Below are positions 21,185 through 33,010 of a DNA stretch of 64,000 bases, piece after piece (positions within the stretch are counted from its first letter, which is position 1; each line of letters opens with the position of its first letter). Location of the stretch: contig BCJX01000010.1 of NCBI GenBank assembly GCA_001600415.1, forward strand, positions 585,409-649,408, in the 5' to 3' direction. This stretch comes from Pascua guehoae. Taxonomy: Eukaryota; Basidiomycota; Tremellomycetes; Trichosporonales; Trichosporonaceae. The position numbers and the translations under genes were made by a program. Below the pieces are notes generated by a model. That model was not told the origin of the DNA and ran no database searches. It saw only the letters and a list, made by a program, of their open reading frames with translations.

Positions 21185-23386
21185 CAGTGGTGAGTCCGTG
21201 GTGAAGAGTGGTAACGGTGGGCGGTGTGTGAAGATGGGTGAGGCGCAAGGTGGGATCTCGGATGTTGGCCACAGCTTTGTATCTCTGTCCATCTTGGTCT
21301 GGCACTGCTCTGGCGCTGGGGTCTTGGGATTGGCTTGCGCTGGGGACTGCTCGTCGCTCGCGCCGGTATGCAGAGGGCCTTGTGGTCATACTGCTTATGC
21401 AAACTGCTCCTCCAGAGGCGGTCCGTCAAGCTGGGCTGCTGGGCGCCGAGAATGCCGGAACCGTCAGCTGGGACTTGGACATGCTGTACCGCAGACATGC
21501 TGTCCCGCTGTCCTGCACAGCACGCGAGCTTGTTTGCGAGGTTATTTACGGCCTGCGGTCGTCGTTGGGCTCGTCACCTTCCGTCGCCCTTGGTCTCGCA
21601 GTGCCGTTGAATACAACTGCCAGCGGGCACAACGGCCTGATGACCGAGGACGCCGGCAATGCCACAGCACCACTCCACATGGCTAGATATGGTTGGTCCA
21701 TTACTGTCCACATACTGTAAACTGCTGGAGACTGCCACTGGACTGGAGGATTCCCAGATCCAGTGGATCTTCAGGTCCGCGATTGCACCCCAGTTGTCAG
21801 TCACATGACGGCCGCGGCTGTCGTACGAAGCCAGTCCAATCGCTGCAGCTGCACCGTCAGTCAAGACTTGCACAGCGGTACAGCGGTGCACGGCCATTGT
21901 ATTCCCATTCCGCCCCTTGGACCAGTAGGATCGTAGGAAATGGCAGCCGTCATGCCAAGCGGACAACACAATCTCGGTGCCACTGTTCTGAGACTAATAT
22001 CCGCCGTATCGTGGCCAGAGTAATGCGGAGCCGGAAGAGGCGGGAATGTCACCCCTGCGCTCTGCGCTGGGACGCTGCGCGCGCCACAACCGTGGAATGG
22101 CCGTGGACGTGCCTGACGTACCGCGGCATGTTGCTGCGTGTGGCATTTGGGCGTCATCGGAACGATCCAACATTGCAGCTTGAGAGTACCGTATCCACGC
22201 TTGGCCTCCTTGGCCGTAAAATGCTGTACATACCTACCGTAGAATTCTTCTGTCGGCCGGGATCTAGGCACAGCCCCTGGTCGACAACGTACGAGTCTGT
22301 CCACGGCGATTGTAATCCAGATCCGCAGCTGACATCGCCACCGGGGTGATGGTGATGGAGGCGTCGCGGTCTGGGCCCCGATTGGACGTCGATCGGTCGG
22401 CTGACGAGAGCCACACCGGTTGTCGGGTGTTGCGCCTGGAACGAGATGTGAACCACCATGGTGCTGTGGCTGTGGAATGAGGACGACCAAAGTTTCCGTT
22501 CGATAACGGTCGTCGCGTCTAGTCCGGGACCGAATAAGGGACATGACGATAACTTTGTGGCACCGGCAACGTCGTAGCTTGATGCAGTCTGCAGTACCTC
22601 GTCATAGTTCATCCAGTCGACTTGTGCGGTGGGTCGAGCGAGGGGTATGCCGACGACCGTGCCGGTTGGGATTGACAATATTTATCAGCAACGGTCAAGA
22701 GCTGTCGTTTGTCCTTTTCGATACGGCGTCCCAGCCGTGGTCCCGTTCGGAGCGAGCAGAGGGAGCGAGGACGCGATAGTGCGGTCTTTCTCGTCGGTCA
22801 ACAACAGACAGAGCCGGTCGACACCAGAAGCCAGCATTTAGAATGCCCGTGGGCACGCGAGGAGACGCGCGCTCGCGATGGTACTCAGCACTTCGTTGCG
22901 AGGTCGATGCAGGATCCAGAACTGTTCGGGCATGGACAAGGTGAGTGGGACGATGTTACAAGGACAAGTAAGAAGTGCACAGCAACGAGCTGCGAATCAC
23001 AATGGTGAATCCATGTGCGCGGCCGCTCCGATGTCAAAGCCTAGACATGTCAAAGCCTAGACGGCTATCGTTACAAGTCGGCACATCCAGAGACCGCCAA
23101 CCTTGCTGTCGCCCAGCCGTCAATCACCACAGCAGTCAATGCCTCTTGCGCCACTTATTCTTAAAAAAGATCAACGAAAAGTGCATGCCAGTGTCAGTGT
23201 GAGTGGGGCCAGTGCGGTCTATAGGTATAGCACTGCTTGGGATTGTATAAGCTATGGTGCTATGCAGGGACTAGGGGATAACGGCCGGGGGGGAAGACCT
23301 AATCATCGACCGTGTACAGAGAGGAGGTAGAGGTGCGTGTATACGTCACGGTGCGATTAGCCTAGAGGCTGCAGAGGCTGCGACGC
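21185..23386. other. 2.2-kb intergenic region, possible decayed frame
   Basis: It holds the promoter of the surface-protein gene and the 3' flank of the GPI-protein gene. Most frames are uninformative. On the minus strand 22678-22154 a 174-codon frame has somewhat protein-like composition (DEVLQTASSYDVAGATKLSS, STMVVHISFQAQHPTTGVAL), and the overlapping frame at about 22260-22160 reads EEFYGRYVQHFTAKEAKRGY. This could be a frameshifted remnant, but I recognise no family. Confidence 0.35.
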
Positions 23387-24575
23387 TTAGAAGGCCATGG
23401 CGAAGATGGCGGCGCCCGCGACGGCGACGATGCCGGCGCCAACACGGCCAGCGCCGGAGACGGGGGCGGGCGAAGCGGCGGCAGACGCACCAGCGGCAGC
23501 GACCGAGGGCTTGGCGGCGGCGGTACCAGCGGCGGCGGCAGAGCCAGCGGCCGAGGCAGCGCCCGACGCGGCGGCGGCGGCGGCACCAGCCTGGACGGCA
23601 CCAGAGCCAGACGACGAGCCCGAGGCAGGCGCCGAGGCGGCGGCGGCGGGGGCGCTCGCGGCGGGCGCGGCATCAGCGGCGGCAGCGTCCGACGAACCAG
23701 CGGCGGACGAGTCAGAGCCGCCGGAGAGGCACGACTGGTCGGAGCCCTTCTGGACAATGACCTGCGAGGTGAAGGCCGAAGCACCGGCGCCGTCCATGAT
23801 ACGGATGGTCCTGCATGTCAGCTTGAGCGTGAGAGAAGGTTGGGATAACCCAGGGAAGAGCGATGCAGGGAAGGCGGTCGAGGAGAAGGAAAAGTGTCCA
23901 GGACGCGATGGAACCATGTGCCATGCGGCGCGAACGCCATGGCGCAGTCCAAAACAAGGGTATTCCAGCCACGAAACGCTGGGGCCTCTAACAATTCGTG
24001 TCACGTCGAATGTGGTCCAGCAATGCCAGCAAGCAAGCAGAGCACCAAAAGAGGAAGGAAAATAGGCCGTGCAAGCAACACTTACACGTCGGTACCAGCG
24101 GGGAGGTCGACGTTCCAGGTGAGCGAGGTGCCGTCGGTCTTGTCGAAGGTCTTGAGTGCCTCGGCACCAGCCTGGCCACCGGGAATGACGGCGGGGTAGT
24201 AAGGGCCAGTGCCCTCACCCCACGTGACCTGAACGGGCTGGCACTCGATAAGAACGGGCTGAGAGTTAGTACGAGTGTGAGGCGCGGCATGTAGCAAGAG
24301 GCGGGGTGGAGATAGGAGCGAGGAAGGTTGGTCGAATGCAATGAAGGTTGTGCGATTGCGAGCAAACGCGGCGGGGCAAATGACGAGGGAAGGTGATGGA
24401 TCACTTTCAGCGAGCGAGGGAAGGCATCTTTCCTTTGGCGCCAGTGTCCCGTGGCAACCAAAAGGATGGTGCTGGCGAGCAGAGAGCAAGAGCTGGAGGC
24501 AAGACTTACGGGGGTGTTGATCTTGAGGGCCGAGACCGAGCCGAGAAGAGTAAGAAGAGCGATGTTGAAGAACAT
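23387..24575 (-). CDS. GPI-anchored Ser/Ala-rich cell-wall protein with Kre9/Knh1-like domain, 3 exons
   Basis: Exons 24575-24510, 24258-24086 and 23810-23387 give 220 aa (donors GTAAG/GTAAGT). Residues 1-17 (MFFNIALLTLLGSVSAL) are a signal peptide. The domain that follows, NTPVLIECQPVQVTWGEGTG, PYYPAVIPGG and LTWNVDLPAGTDVTIRIMDG, matches the Ser-Thr-rich GPI-anchored membrane family (Kre9/Knh1 N-terminal-like), an immunoglobulin-like fold common in basidiomycete secreted wall proteins, closing with a Cys near GSDQSCL. After it come an Ala/Ser-rich spacer and a hydrophobic tail (VGAGIVAVAGAAIFAMAF) suited to GPI attachment. Expected place: cell wall or plasma membrane outer face. Kre9 relatives take part in beta-1,6-glucan assembly; that role here is inference. 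The antisense frame over exon 3 is a shadow of the GC-rich Ala codons. Confidence 0.85.
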
Positions 24576-25725
24576 TGTTGGTTGTGGTTGTGGTGGTGTA
24601 GAGAGCGTGGGGTGGACGAGCCGGAAGCGGGGTGCTGTGAAGCGATGCGAAGAGCAAGGGAGGAGGGGAGGAGGAGGGCAAAGAGTTGCGGAGGAGTGTG
24701 GTGTCGAAGGTGTGTGTGAAGAAACGAGAAGAGCAATGAGGATGGGGATTATATCTGGTAGGGAGGCAGCGAGCAGCGGGCAGCGGGCGGGGGTGCGAGG
24801 GAAGGGTGGGTGCAGCCGGTCGTCAACGGGTCGTCGTGTCACGGTATCCAGGCGTGCAGACGCCCTAGGTACAACTGCAATGGCGGGCGCAACGGGGTCA
24901 TGGCGCGCATCGCGGGCGGCGGCGGCCCATTTTCCTTCCCCCACCGCCCATGCGTGCACGAGTCCAGGTGGCCAGGTGGCCAGGTGGCGGTTTGGGCCCT
25001 CTCGCCCGCTCTCGCCCTCTTTCGCCCTCTTTCGCCCTCTCTCACCCTCTCTCGCTTGCTAGCTTGGCGTGACCATTGTGCCAGGTGGAGAGCACGCGGC
25101 ACGGGGGTTCCCTTGGTGCGAGACTGCAGCCAGGTGGTACAGTGGTCCCGGTTGACCCCGTGGCTGGGTCTGGCATTATGCACAGAGTGCTATACATGGA
25201 GGGTGATCCTGTCATATGTGACGTGCAAAGTGCGCCAAAGGGCGGTCCTGGCGGCGCCTGGCGCACAATTGCCTGCACGCCTGCGACACACTGAAAGAGA
25301 CCGGCACGTCGATAATGACAGGTGCTGCTGCCTCATTGCGGTGCAACATTGGCCACGGCTGGGACACTATGGGCGCCCACCAGGGTGCCTGCATGCCTGG
25401 TATGTGCAGGTCTGCGGTCGCGGCCTAGGTGCTTTTTCCCCCGATACGCATTTTGCGACATCGGCGTCGGGCGGGCCAGGCGCGACAGGAGCGACAGGTG
25501 CGACTGGCGCGTCAATGGCAAAAGACCATGGCGCCCATGGCGGTTGATGCTGTTCCTTTACGGGGTCCGTGGGGTGAGCAGGGGTGAGGCCGGTGAGGAG
25601 GAATAATTTTGGGCGCCGTTTGCCCCGGGATGCCCGGCGTGTCATGTCGTGGTAATGTGTGATGATTTCTCCTGAACACTGTGTCAAAGGCCCGTGTGTC
25701 ATTTGTGGCGTGGCGCTTCCCTGGC

Positions 25726-25750
25726 ACACACACACACACACACACACACG
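25726..25750. repeat. CA dinucleotide microsatellite
   Basis: About a dozen CA units in a row. Confidence 0.85.
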
Positions 25751-26751
25751 CCTGGTCTGGTCGACAGAAAATAGTTGGGGCGTTGACTGGTGGATTGTGG
25801 CATTGTGGAATTGTTGGTTTTGCCTCCTGAAACCGTGTATGAGCCAAACTGAAACGCACTCTACCAACGCTGAATGCTCGTTGGCTGGTTGGACCATGCA
25901 ACAATTAAACGGCGTGAATGCTGTGCATACAAGGACCCACGTAAACCCTGGCTTTGCCTAGCACAGTCTCAATACCCGACAGGTTGACAATCACTTCTGC
26001 CGGCCCCCCATCTCACTCCACCAATAGTCGACGGCCAACACGCGACATGGACGCGTCCGGTCGGGGTCTTGGCCCCCGATCAATACCATGACCCATGGCA
26101 TTGCAAGCGGCCGCACGTCCAACGAGTTTTCCAGACAGAGCGGTGCGTCTCGCCTAGTGGTCGGTGGTCAGTGGTCAGTGGGTGTCCTGGCCGCAACGAC
26201 ACGAGGGTCGTGGCCCGGTCCGACTGCCGCCTGAGCTGCAGAGCATGAGCATGTTACAGTGGGACCAGTGGGCATCGGGATGATGCGCTTGCGCCCCTGG
26301 CGATTGGCGATCATGACGATGCGATAGGACCAGGACAAGGTCGTGATCGGTTGAGAGGTACGGAGGATTGTGCGAGGCGTTTGGCGAGGTCAGGGTGGGC
26401 GTTCAAAGGGAAGGATCGGGCCGTAAAGGAGTCGACGTGGGACAACGTGGCTGTCACAACCACGCATATGCACGAGTATACAGGCATGCGCCCCAGCATG
26501 CCAGCAGACAAGTTGCCAGTGGCCAGTGTAGCTCAAGTGGTAGGTTGCCTTCCGTATCCAAGCTGTAAACGCGCAACAGGATTGGGCGCGAACCGCTCGA
26601 GTGCCAGCGATGCACTCGTGCACGGCGCTCTGGATCGGCCCCGTGCGTAAATCACGGACGATATGACGTGCAACGACAGGGGCTTTAATGATGAGATCAT
26701 GGTTCATACGGCTTGGTTCTCCCATGTCAGATGAGATGCAACAGCGATGGC

Positions 26752-26835
26752 GATGGAGAGTGAGATGGAGAGCGAGATCTAGAGTGCGATGGAGAGTGAG
26801 ATGGCGAGATGGCAAGATGGCGAGATGGTGAGATG
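26752..26835. repeat. GAGATGG-type minisatellite
   Basis: Degenerate 7-16-bp units such as GAGAGTGAGATG and GCGAGATGGCAAGATG repeat over about 80 bp in the geneless stretch. Confidence 0.75.
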
Positions 26836-28476
26836 GCATGGTATGAGCGATGCGGACCACTCTACTTTACATTGTCCAAGCATCGCGCCAAGACCAGCAG
26901 CCACTGCGTGCACTGCTCGAGGACGGACACGGGTGTAACGTCGCGTAACGTTGGTGGAATGGCTCCTGCTCCCAGGATCCCAGGGATGCATGTGCCTCTT
27001 GACTCTTCAGATGGAGGTGGTGGCTATCCCACGCTTGACTCGATCGTTGCAACGGGGACGTCCCATCCTTTCTCCAGAGTTGACCTTGTCTGCACCACAA
27101 AGGAAAGCAATGGGACGGAGTTTCGATCGCTCCCCGGTGAAAAACAGCTTGGTCGATCTTGGGGCGTCGCACTACTCCAGAAGTGGCACTCCAAACTGCA
27201 AAAGATCACAATGCCATATTGCAGAAGATGGACCTTCTTCACGAAAACAAAAAGAAAACCAAACAGCATTCTCACCGATCGTCTGCCTAACCCACAAGCA
27301 TAGTGTTGGAGAACACTACTACAATCAAGAGGAGATGCAGTGTACACAACGCACACACTGCGTAGGTGGGTACAAGCGACCAAGTCTTGCCTGGTGTCTG
27401 GTGCGCCCAGGGGGTCAGCGGGTGGGAAGGGCAGATGGTGCAGCTGACATGTGAGGCCACCCCGCGATGTCTCTCACACGAGTCCCAAGCAGTGGGCGCA
27501 GTTGGTCACGTCAGAGGCTAACAAACCCACGGGGCAAGGGTAGGCCATGGTTTCGGCAGCTCGCCGCCATGCAGCCATGCCTTTGCGGCCTCGTACCAGC
27601 GTGGCAGAAACTGGTACGCGGTGGCGACGCCAGGCAGTCACCAAAGACCTGACCAAGTTGACAACTCGTGGTGCGTGGCCGCCGTCTGGAGGAGCTGTTG
27701 TGCACACAAGTGTCCCAGAACCCTCTGTGGTTTCTCCGCTCTGGCTCCCATGGCAACCGCAGGTTAGACAGAACGGAGCGCTTTATCCTCGAGCGAGGTA
27801 GATGGCGGCAGGTGCTGGCTGTTATCCGGATTACCACGCCGTGGTTTTCAACGATCAAAAAGCCACAGCAGACTGTCCGCCATGACGCCCGAGTCATCAG
27901 CGACCCGGCCCCTGTCGGACTGCTGCGGGCAAAGGTGGGCACCGATCCGACACCGGCGCCCTGTACGCCACCACACGCCACCCGGCCACAGACTGTCCGC
28001 TTGCGTCTTCTGGCTTTCTGGGCTTGATGGCATATGGGCACCCTCCTCGGTTGGACCCTGGATACGCTGGATGAGAAACGTCTCGACGCCATGCCGCTCG
28101 TCCGACCTGGTGGTTTCCTCATTGTACAGTGCTCTGCTTGTTGCCTATTCGCTGCCGGCCTGCCGGGGTCGCCGAGGTGGGTCGGACACGGCGACTGTCG
28201 CTGGCGCTCCTGGTCCTGTCCAGAGTACCAGAGTACCAGAGTCGAGGTTTGGAATCCATTGTCTTGCTGTTATAGACTTCAATTACGCACAGTTCGCGTC
28301 TGTGGGTGGAATCGCGATCGACGACACCTTTGGCATGTCAGCCAGGCAGGCCAACTGCAGGCGCTGCAGGCACATGCAGGCGCATGCAGGCCCTGCCAGA
28401 GAGAGAGAGAGAGAGCCAGAGAGCCAGAGACACCTTGTGATGCACATGCCACCATCCTCGTCTCCCCCCCCCCCCC

Positions 28477-28477
28477 N
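28477..28477. other. Single unresolved base (N) after a 13-C run
   Basis: One N in a poly-C tract (28464-28476), which marks an assembly break or an unresolved homopolymer. Confidence 0.9.
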
Positions 28478-29301
28478 CCGTACAGAACATGCGCGCATAC
28501 GCACCATTTGCTACAAAGTAGTGCACTTACCAGGATGAAGCGCGCAGGTGGGCACGCGACAAACGACCTAGCGACCACGACGGCCCATGAACTTGCGACT
28601 CACAAGCAAGGCCATCGATGAGCGTGCCAGAGCCATCGACGAGCAGACCCAAAGACTCTTCTCGACGTCTTGCTTCTCATCAACTAGTATCACGACGACG
28701 TTTCTTTGGCTCCCTCTTTTATCCCTACCCGCCAGGCCCTACCTCGGCGCCTCCACCTAGATCCCTTCCACCGCCTCCGCCGCCGCCGCCGCCGCCGTCC
28801 GCGCCACCTCAATTGCAATCACAGCCACAACCACAACCACCTCGCTCCGTGTCCACTGCCTCTGCTGCTCACGCGCTCGTCCTTTCTTCTCACGGCTCAC
28901 GGCACGCCCGTGGGCCCCCCCGCGCCCCCACCTATCCCCACACCGGTGCTGGCCACCACCTGCCCGCCTACTACTCTGCTGTGCGTCTCGGAGCATGCGC
29001 CCGCCGAGGTCCGACACTCCTCGAGCCGAATCAGCCACGGCACACAACGCCCGGTTTGCACCTGGGGTTGATATCTCGAGAATTCCACACACGACTTTCC
29101 TTGCATCGCAACAAGCCACCGCGACCACCACCTCCTTGTTCTCGAGTCGACACCTGCTCTCCTAGGCACGGCCGCACGGGTGGTTCTGGTACTGGAACCG
29201 GTACGACGACTGGTGGCAACAAGTTTTCTGCACCCTCCTTTCGCGGTGGATTCTCACTGTCCCCTTTGCCCTCACCTCTTGCGCCACGACTACTGGTGAC
29301 C

Positions 29302-32163
29302 ATGCCGCGACCTCCGCTCATCCACACCCGCAGCGACAGCGGTATCGGCGGAAGCAACGACAGCAGCGATGCCTTCGCAATCTCGCCTGCACACCGCACA
29401 GCACCCCCTTCGGGCGCCGGGACGCCGGTGCGAATGTCGCCCTCGTCATCGCACACTGGGCAAGGCTCGAGCTCGTCCAAGATGCACGCCGACTTTGGCT
29501 ACACACCACGACCGATTGTCGACCCAGAGATCAAGGGCGTACCACAAGGATGGGACGACGACCCGGACGTTGTCGTTCCCATGGGGCGTACAACGGGGCT
29601 ACGCATGACACGGAGTGCGAGCGCGACGCTCGCCGAGAGCATTTCCGCCTCGGGGTTGCAGTCGCACCACCGCCTCACGACGGCGCGCACGGGCAGCGAG
29701 AGCGGGCGGCGACGCAACAAGAGCCGGTCTCCCGCACGCTCTTCGGGGTCGGAGTCGCAGAACTCGCACTCACACGTGCACGTCGCGCACACCAGCCACG
29801 GCATCCACGCGCACACCCCACACATTTCCTTCCGCAGACATGACCGACGGGCCCCGCACGAGCGGCACAGCGCATCGGTCGCCGACGACGACGCGCACAG
29901 CGACCACCCCCGGCTCGCGCGGCGCATCACCTCGCTCCGCGGAGAGGGCTTTTCGTCATGGCGAACCAGCGTCAAGCGACACGTCGCGCAAGCCGTACAG
30001 GCCGTGCATCAACCAAACCTCCCACACCTCGCACACGGCTTTGGGCACCAGAGCTCCGTCCCCATGACCCACAGCCAGAGCCTCGGGGGACACTCGAGGG
30101 CGGCCACGACGCCGCACAGCAGCGCCCACACCCCGACGCACCATCCCCACTACTCGCTCACGTCGCTGCACACGCTGCACACGTCAACGTCAACGTCGCA
30201 GTCTCCCCAGTCCCCCCAGCTTCCCCCTCTGCCACATCTACAGCACCACCATTCGCTCAGCTCGCAGCCGCCGAGCACGGCCACCATGTCGGTGTCTGCC
30301 TCGTCGGACAGCGACTTTGCCACGCTCTTTACCACGACGACGACGAGCTCGGGGCGCCTAACACGCGAACGGCAGCCGTCGGCCGCGTCCGCAGCCAGCC
30401 TCCTCCACTTTGCGCTCTCGGACGCGTCCAATATCAGCATCACCACGAGCCTCGTCCCCAAGGTCCCTCAGACGCCCACGGACGCGACTCCCGTCATCCC
30501 AAGCCCCAGCGCGAGCATGTCCGACCTGGTCACCAGCTCCAACCCGGCGCCTAGCCAACGCGGTGCAGGCGGCAGCGGCAAGGCCCAGTCGCCGCGCGGG
30601 TTCCTTCCCCCCAACATTGACGAGGTGCTCCCGTTTGCCTCGGGCCCCTTTAGCGCCTGGGACGCCGCGTCGCCCGCAGCGAGCTTGCGCGGCAGCGGCG
30701 GCGGTAGCAGCTCCGCAGGTTGGACCGAGGTCCGTGGGCGTGGGGGAACAAAGCGCGTGTACCGTGATTCAGCAGCACACGGACGCGTCGTCTACAAGGT
30801 CGGATACGAGCAAGCCATGCTCGACCTCGAGGCACGCCTCCACGAGACCATGTGGGAGCTTGCTGGAGAAAACCACACGTTCCTTCCCATCCAGGACGGC
30901 GATCCTTTGGCTGCCCCGCGCACTGTCCTCGATGTGAGTTAAATTGAACGGATTGTGTGACCTTGTCGGCTCACATCTCAGCTAGGAACCGGAACCGGCC
31001 TGTGGGCAATTTCCCAAGCGCGCCAGTGGCCCGACACACGTTTCATCGCCGCAGACATTGTCCCCATCCACACCGACGTCACCGCCCTTGCACAAGCCGA
31101 AGAGCGCGCGCGCACGAGCTCGAGTGGCGTCGCACCAGGTACCGGCGAGTGGGCCAGCGTCGCCGATCGCGTCGAGTTTCATCAGTACAACTTGTATGTC
31201 GCCACTGAAAGTGTTGTGTTTCAGAACTGACAAGCGCCAGCCTCGACGGCCTCCCGTACGACTCGGGGTGCTTTGACATGGTGCACATGCGGTTCCTCGG
31301 CCTCGGTGTGCCAGAGACCCGATGGGCAGAGCTCCTGGATGAGGCGGTGCGCGTTCTCCGGCCCGGAGGTGTTCTCGAGGTGAGTTGTGTGTCAGAGTGT
31401 GTCGGTGGAGGGAGGTCGGGTACTTTGCCGGATGTCCTTGTGGGGCATCGCGTGCCGACCCTTCATGTTGGGCGCGTCCATGCCCCATGTGATGATTTGT
31501 CAACCGAAAGGACAAGGGTGTCTCTCTGTCCAGCGCGATCAGAATTGCCTGTGTGACCTGGCGGCCTCCGCCCAGTATTCCGCCACGCCTAAACCACGCT
31601 GCAACCCCCCCAACGATCCGTACTAACCCCAGATTGTCGAAATGTCCTACGACCCACCCCCAACGACACCGCCCTCGGTCGCGTCCGCGTTTGCCTCTCT
31701 CCTGTTAGCAGAGTACATCCCGCCCAACCCCCTGCTAGCCCTCCAGCTACACCTGCCGGCCACGGCCGGTCTGGTGGCAGCCACCACGAGGCCCGTCTTC
31801 AGCGAGAGCTATGTGCCCGACCAAGCCCCCGGGGCGCTCGCCGACGCGGCTTCGGCGTGGATCGCCTCGGCGCTCGAGTACAAGGGTCGCGCGAAACCGT
31901 CGGCCGTGACGGGCCACCGCGCAGCGGCAGCCTTGATTGACCACCGTCCCGACCGGTGGAGCGTGGCCGTCGACCCCCCCTCGCCGACCACGCCCATTAC
32001 GCCCTCCACGCCCACGCCGTCCGTCGCGCCCTCGGACCGCAGGGTGGCCCTCGCCGCGTGGCTCGCGGTCAAGACGCCCCTCGGCCGCGAGCGCCGCCCG
32101 AGTATGGGCTCGGTGTCCGTGCTCAACTCGGGTCGCCGGCCGAGCATCATCGCGTTAGCGTGA
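29302..32163 (+). CDS. Large SAM-dependent methyltransferase, 4 exons (837 aa)
   Basis: Exons 29302-30933, 30982-31193, 31241-31379 and 31633-32163; all joins keep frame, with donors GTGAGT/GTATGT and branch sites CTGAC/CTAAC. The first about 540 residues are disordered, rich in Ser, His and Pro. The join of exons 1 and 2 creates methyltransferase motif I, VLDLGTGTGLWAI, followed by RFIAADIVP (motif II acidic strand), YDSGCFDMVHMR (motif IV) and EAVRVLRPGGVLE (motif V). This is a class I Rossmann methyltransferase like the many fungal proteins annotated simply as SAM methyltransferase; the acceptor substrate is unknown. The C-terminus is a Thr/Pro- and Arg/Ser-rich tail. The start is uncertain: the frame stays open to an ATG at 28618, but 29302 has the better context (GACCATGC). 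Confidence 0.82.
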
Positions 32164-33010
32164 GCGTCAGCGCGATGCGGGCGTCCAGCCCGCCCGCCTC
32201 TTGTCCCAACCCCGTGGGACACGCAGAGCCACCATACCACCACCACCACCACCAACCCTCGCTCTTTGTCCAAGCTGCCCACCTCCCCGCCTACCCCTAC
32301 CCATCCACACCATGCTGTTTCGTAGCACACCCCAATCCACCACTCAGCACCGCCCCCTTCCCAGCCTCCACCTCTTGTCTCCTTGGTCTGTTGCTCCTCT
32401 GCCCGGCTTGTACCATTAGACTACCTAGGCACAGTTTCCCCATGCGCCATGCCACGCATCATCGTAGTACGCTCCCATCTATCCTAGTACTCTTCCCCCA
32501 CCCCAAACATTAGCCCGTATCGTACACGTACACGACCGCCGGCGGTCGCTCATCACCATGCATAACCGTTACCCCCGAACGTCGCTGGCCTGTTGCACGG
32601 ACAAGGTACGAGGTACACATACTGGAGGTCGGATGTGGCACCGCCACCCAATGGTTGTTATTGTGGCCTCCCCATCCCGCATACCTGTGTTCCACATCAT
32701 TGCCCCAAAGTGCAGCACCGATGGCGCAATGACAAGCTCGCCTGTCTCAGGGCCACCCAACGCAGCCAACCTCGCTCCACTTCCGCTGGCGTGTCTGCAC
32801 AATCACATTCATGCCTATTAACGCGTCTAGAACGCCTGTACTGTATCCTGACACGGAGCGGAGCACATTAATTGGGACCCAGGCGACGAAAAGGAAAGGA
32901 AAATGCACGCAGCCACTATACTCTGTACCTTGAATCTCTGACACGACATGGTGTATCCGGCAACGCAAGCTGGGTTTATGGCTAGTCTGCGCCACCAACG
33001 CCCGTGGCCA
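32164..33010. other. Intergenic between convergent genes
   Basis: The 847 bp between the methyltransferase stop and the stop of the Ncp1-like gene carry no protein-like frame. An AC/TACC-rich stretch lies at 32230-32330. Confidence 0.5.

Larger units (their letters stand above)
24576..29301. other. 4.7-kb region with no recognisable protein gene
   Basis: It starts with the promoter of the GPI-protein gene. Repeats inside: CTCTTTCGCC-type units at about 25010-25060, (CA)n at 25726-25750, a GAGATGG-based minisatellite at 26752-26835, CAGGC(A/G) repeats at 28345-28395, GAGAGAGA near 28402-28420, and a C run ending in an N at 28477. No frame shows a domain. From 28618 a frame in phase with the methyltransferase gene is open, but its 228 codons read like leader sequence, so I place that start at 29302. 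Confidence 0.5.

Noticed and set aside
20730..21686. 318-codon plus-strand Val/Ser-rich frame opposite the surface-protein gene
   Set aside because: It is the complement of Thr/Asp repeat codons; the minus strand has signal peptide, membrane helix and splice sites.
23397..24065. 222-codon antisense frame over the GPI-protein gene
   Set aside because: Ala-rich frame caused by GCN/NGC symmetry of the true Ala/Ser codons.
26517..26610. tRNA-like A box (GTGTAGCTCAAGTGGTAGG) on the plus strand
   Set aside because: No proper T arm (GGTTCGA) follows and the acceptor strands do not pair; at best a chance match or a remnant.
28618..29301. N-terminal extension of the methyltransferase from the ATG at 28618
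   Set aside because: The 228 codons look like leader (homopolymeric Pro, Arg/His-rich, no bias); possible but less likely than the start at 29302.
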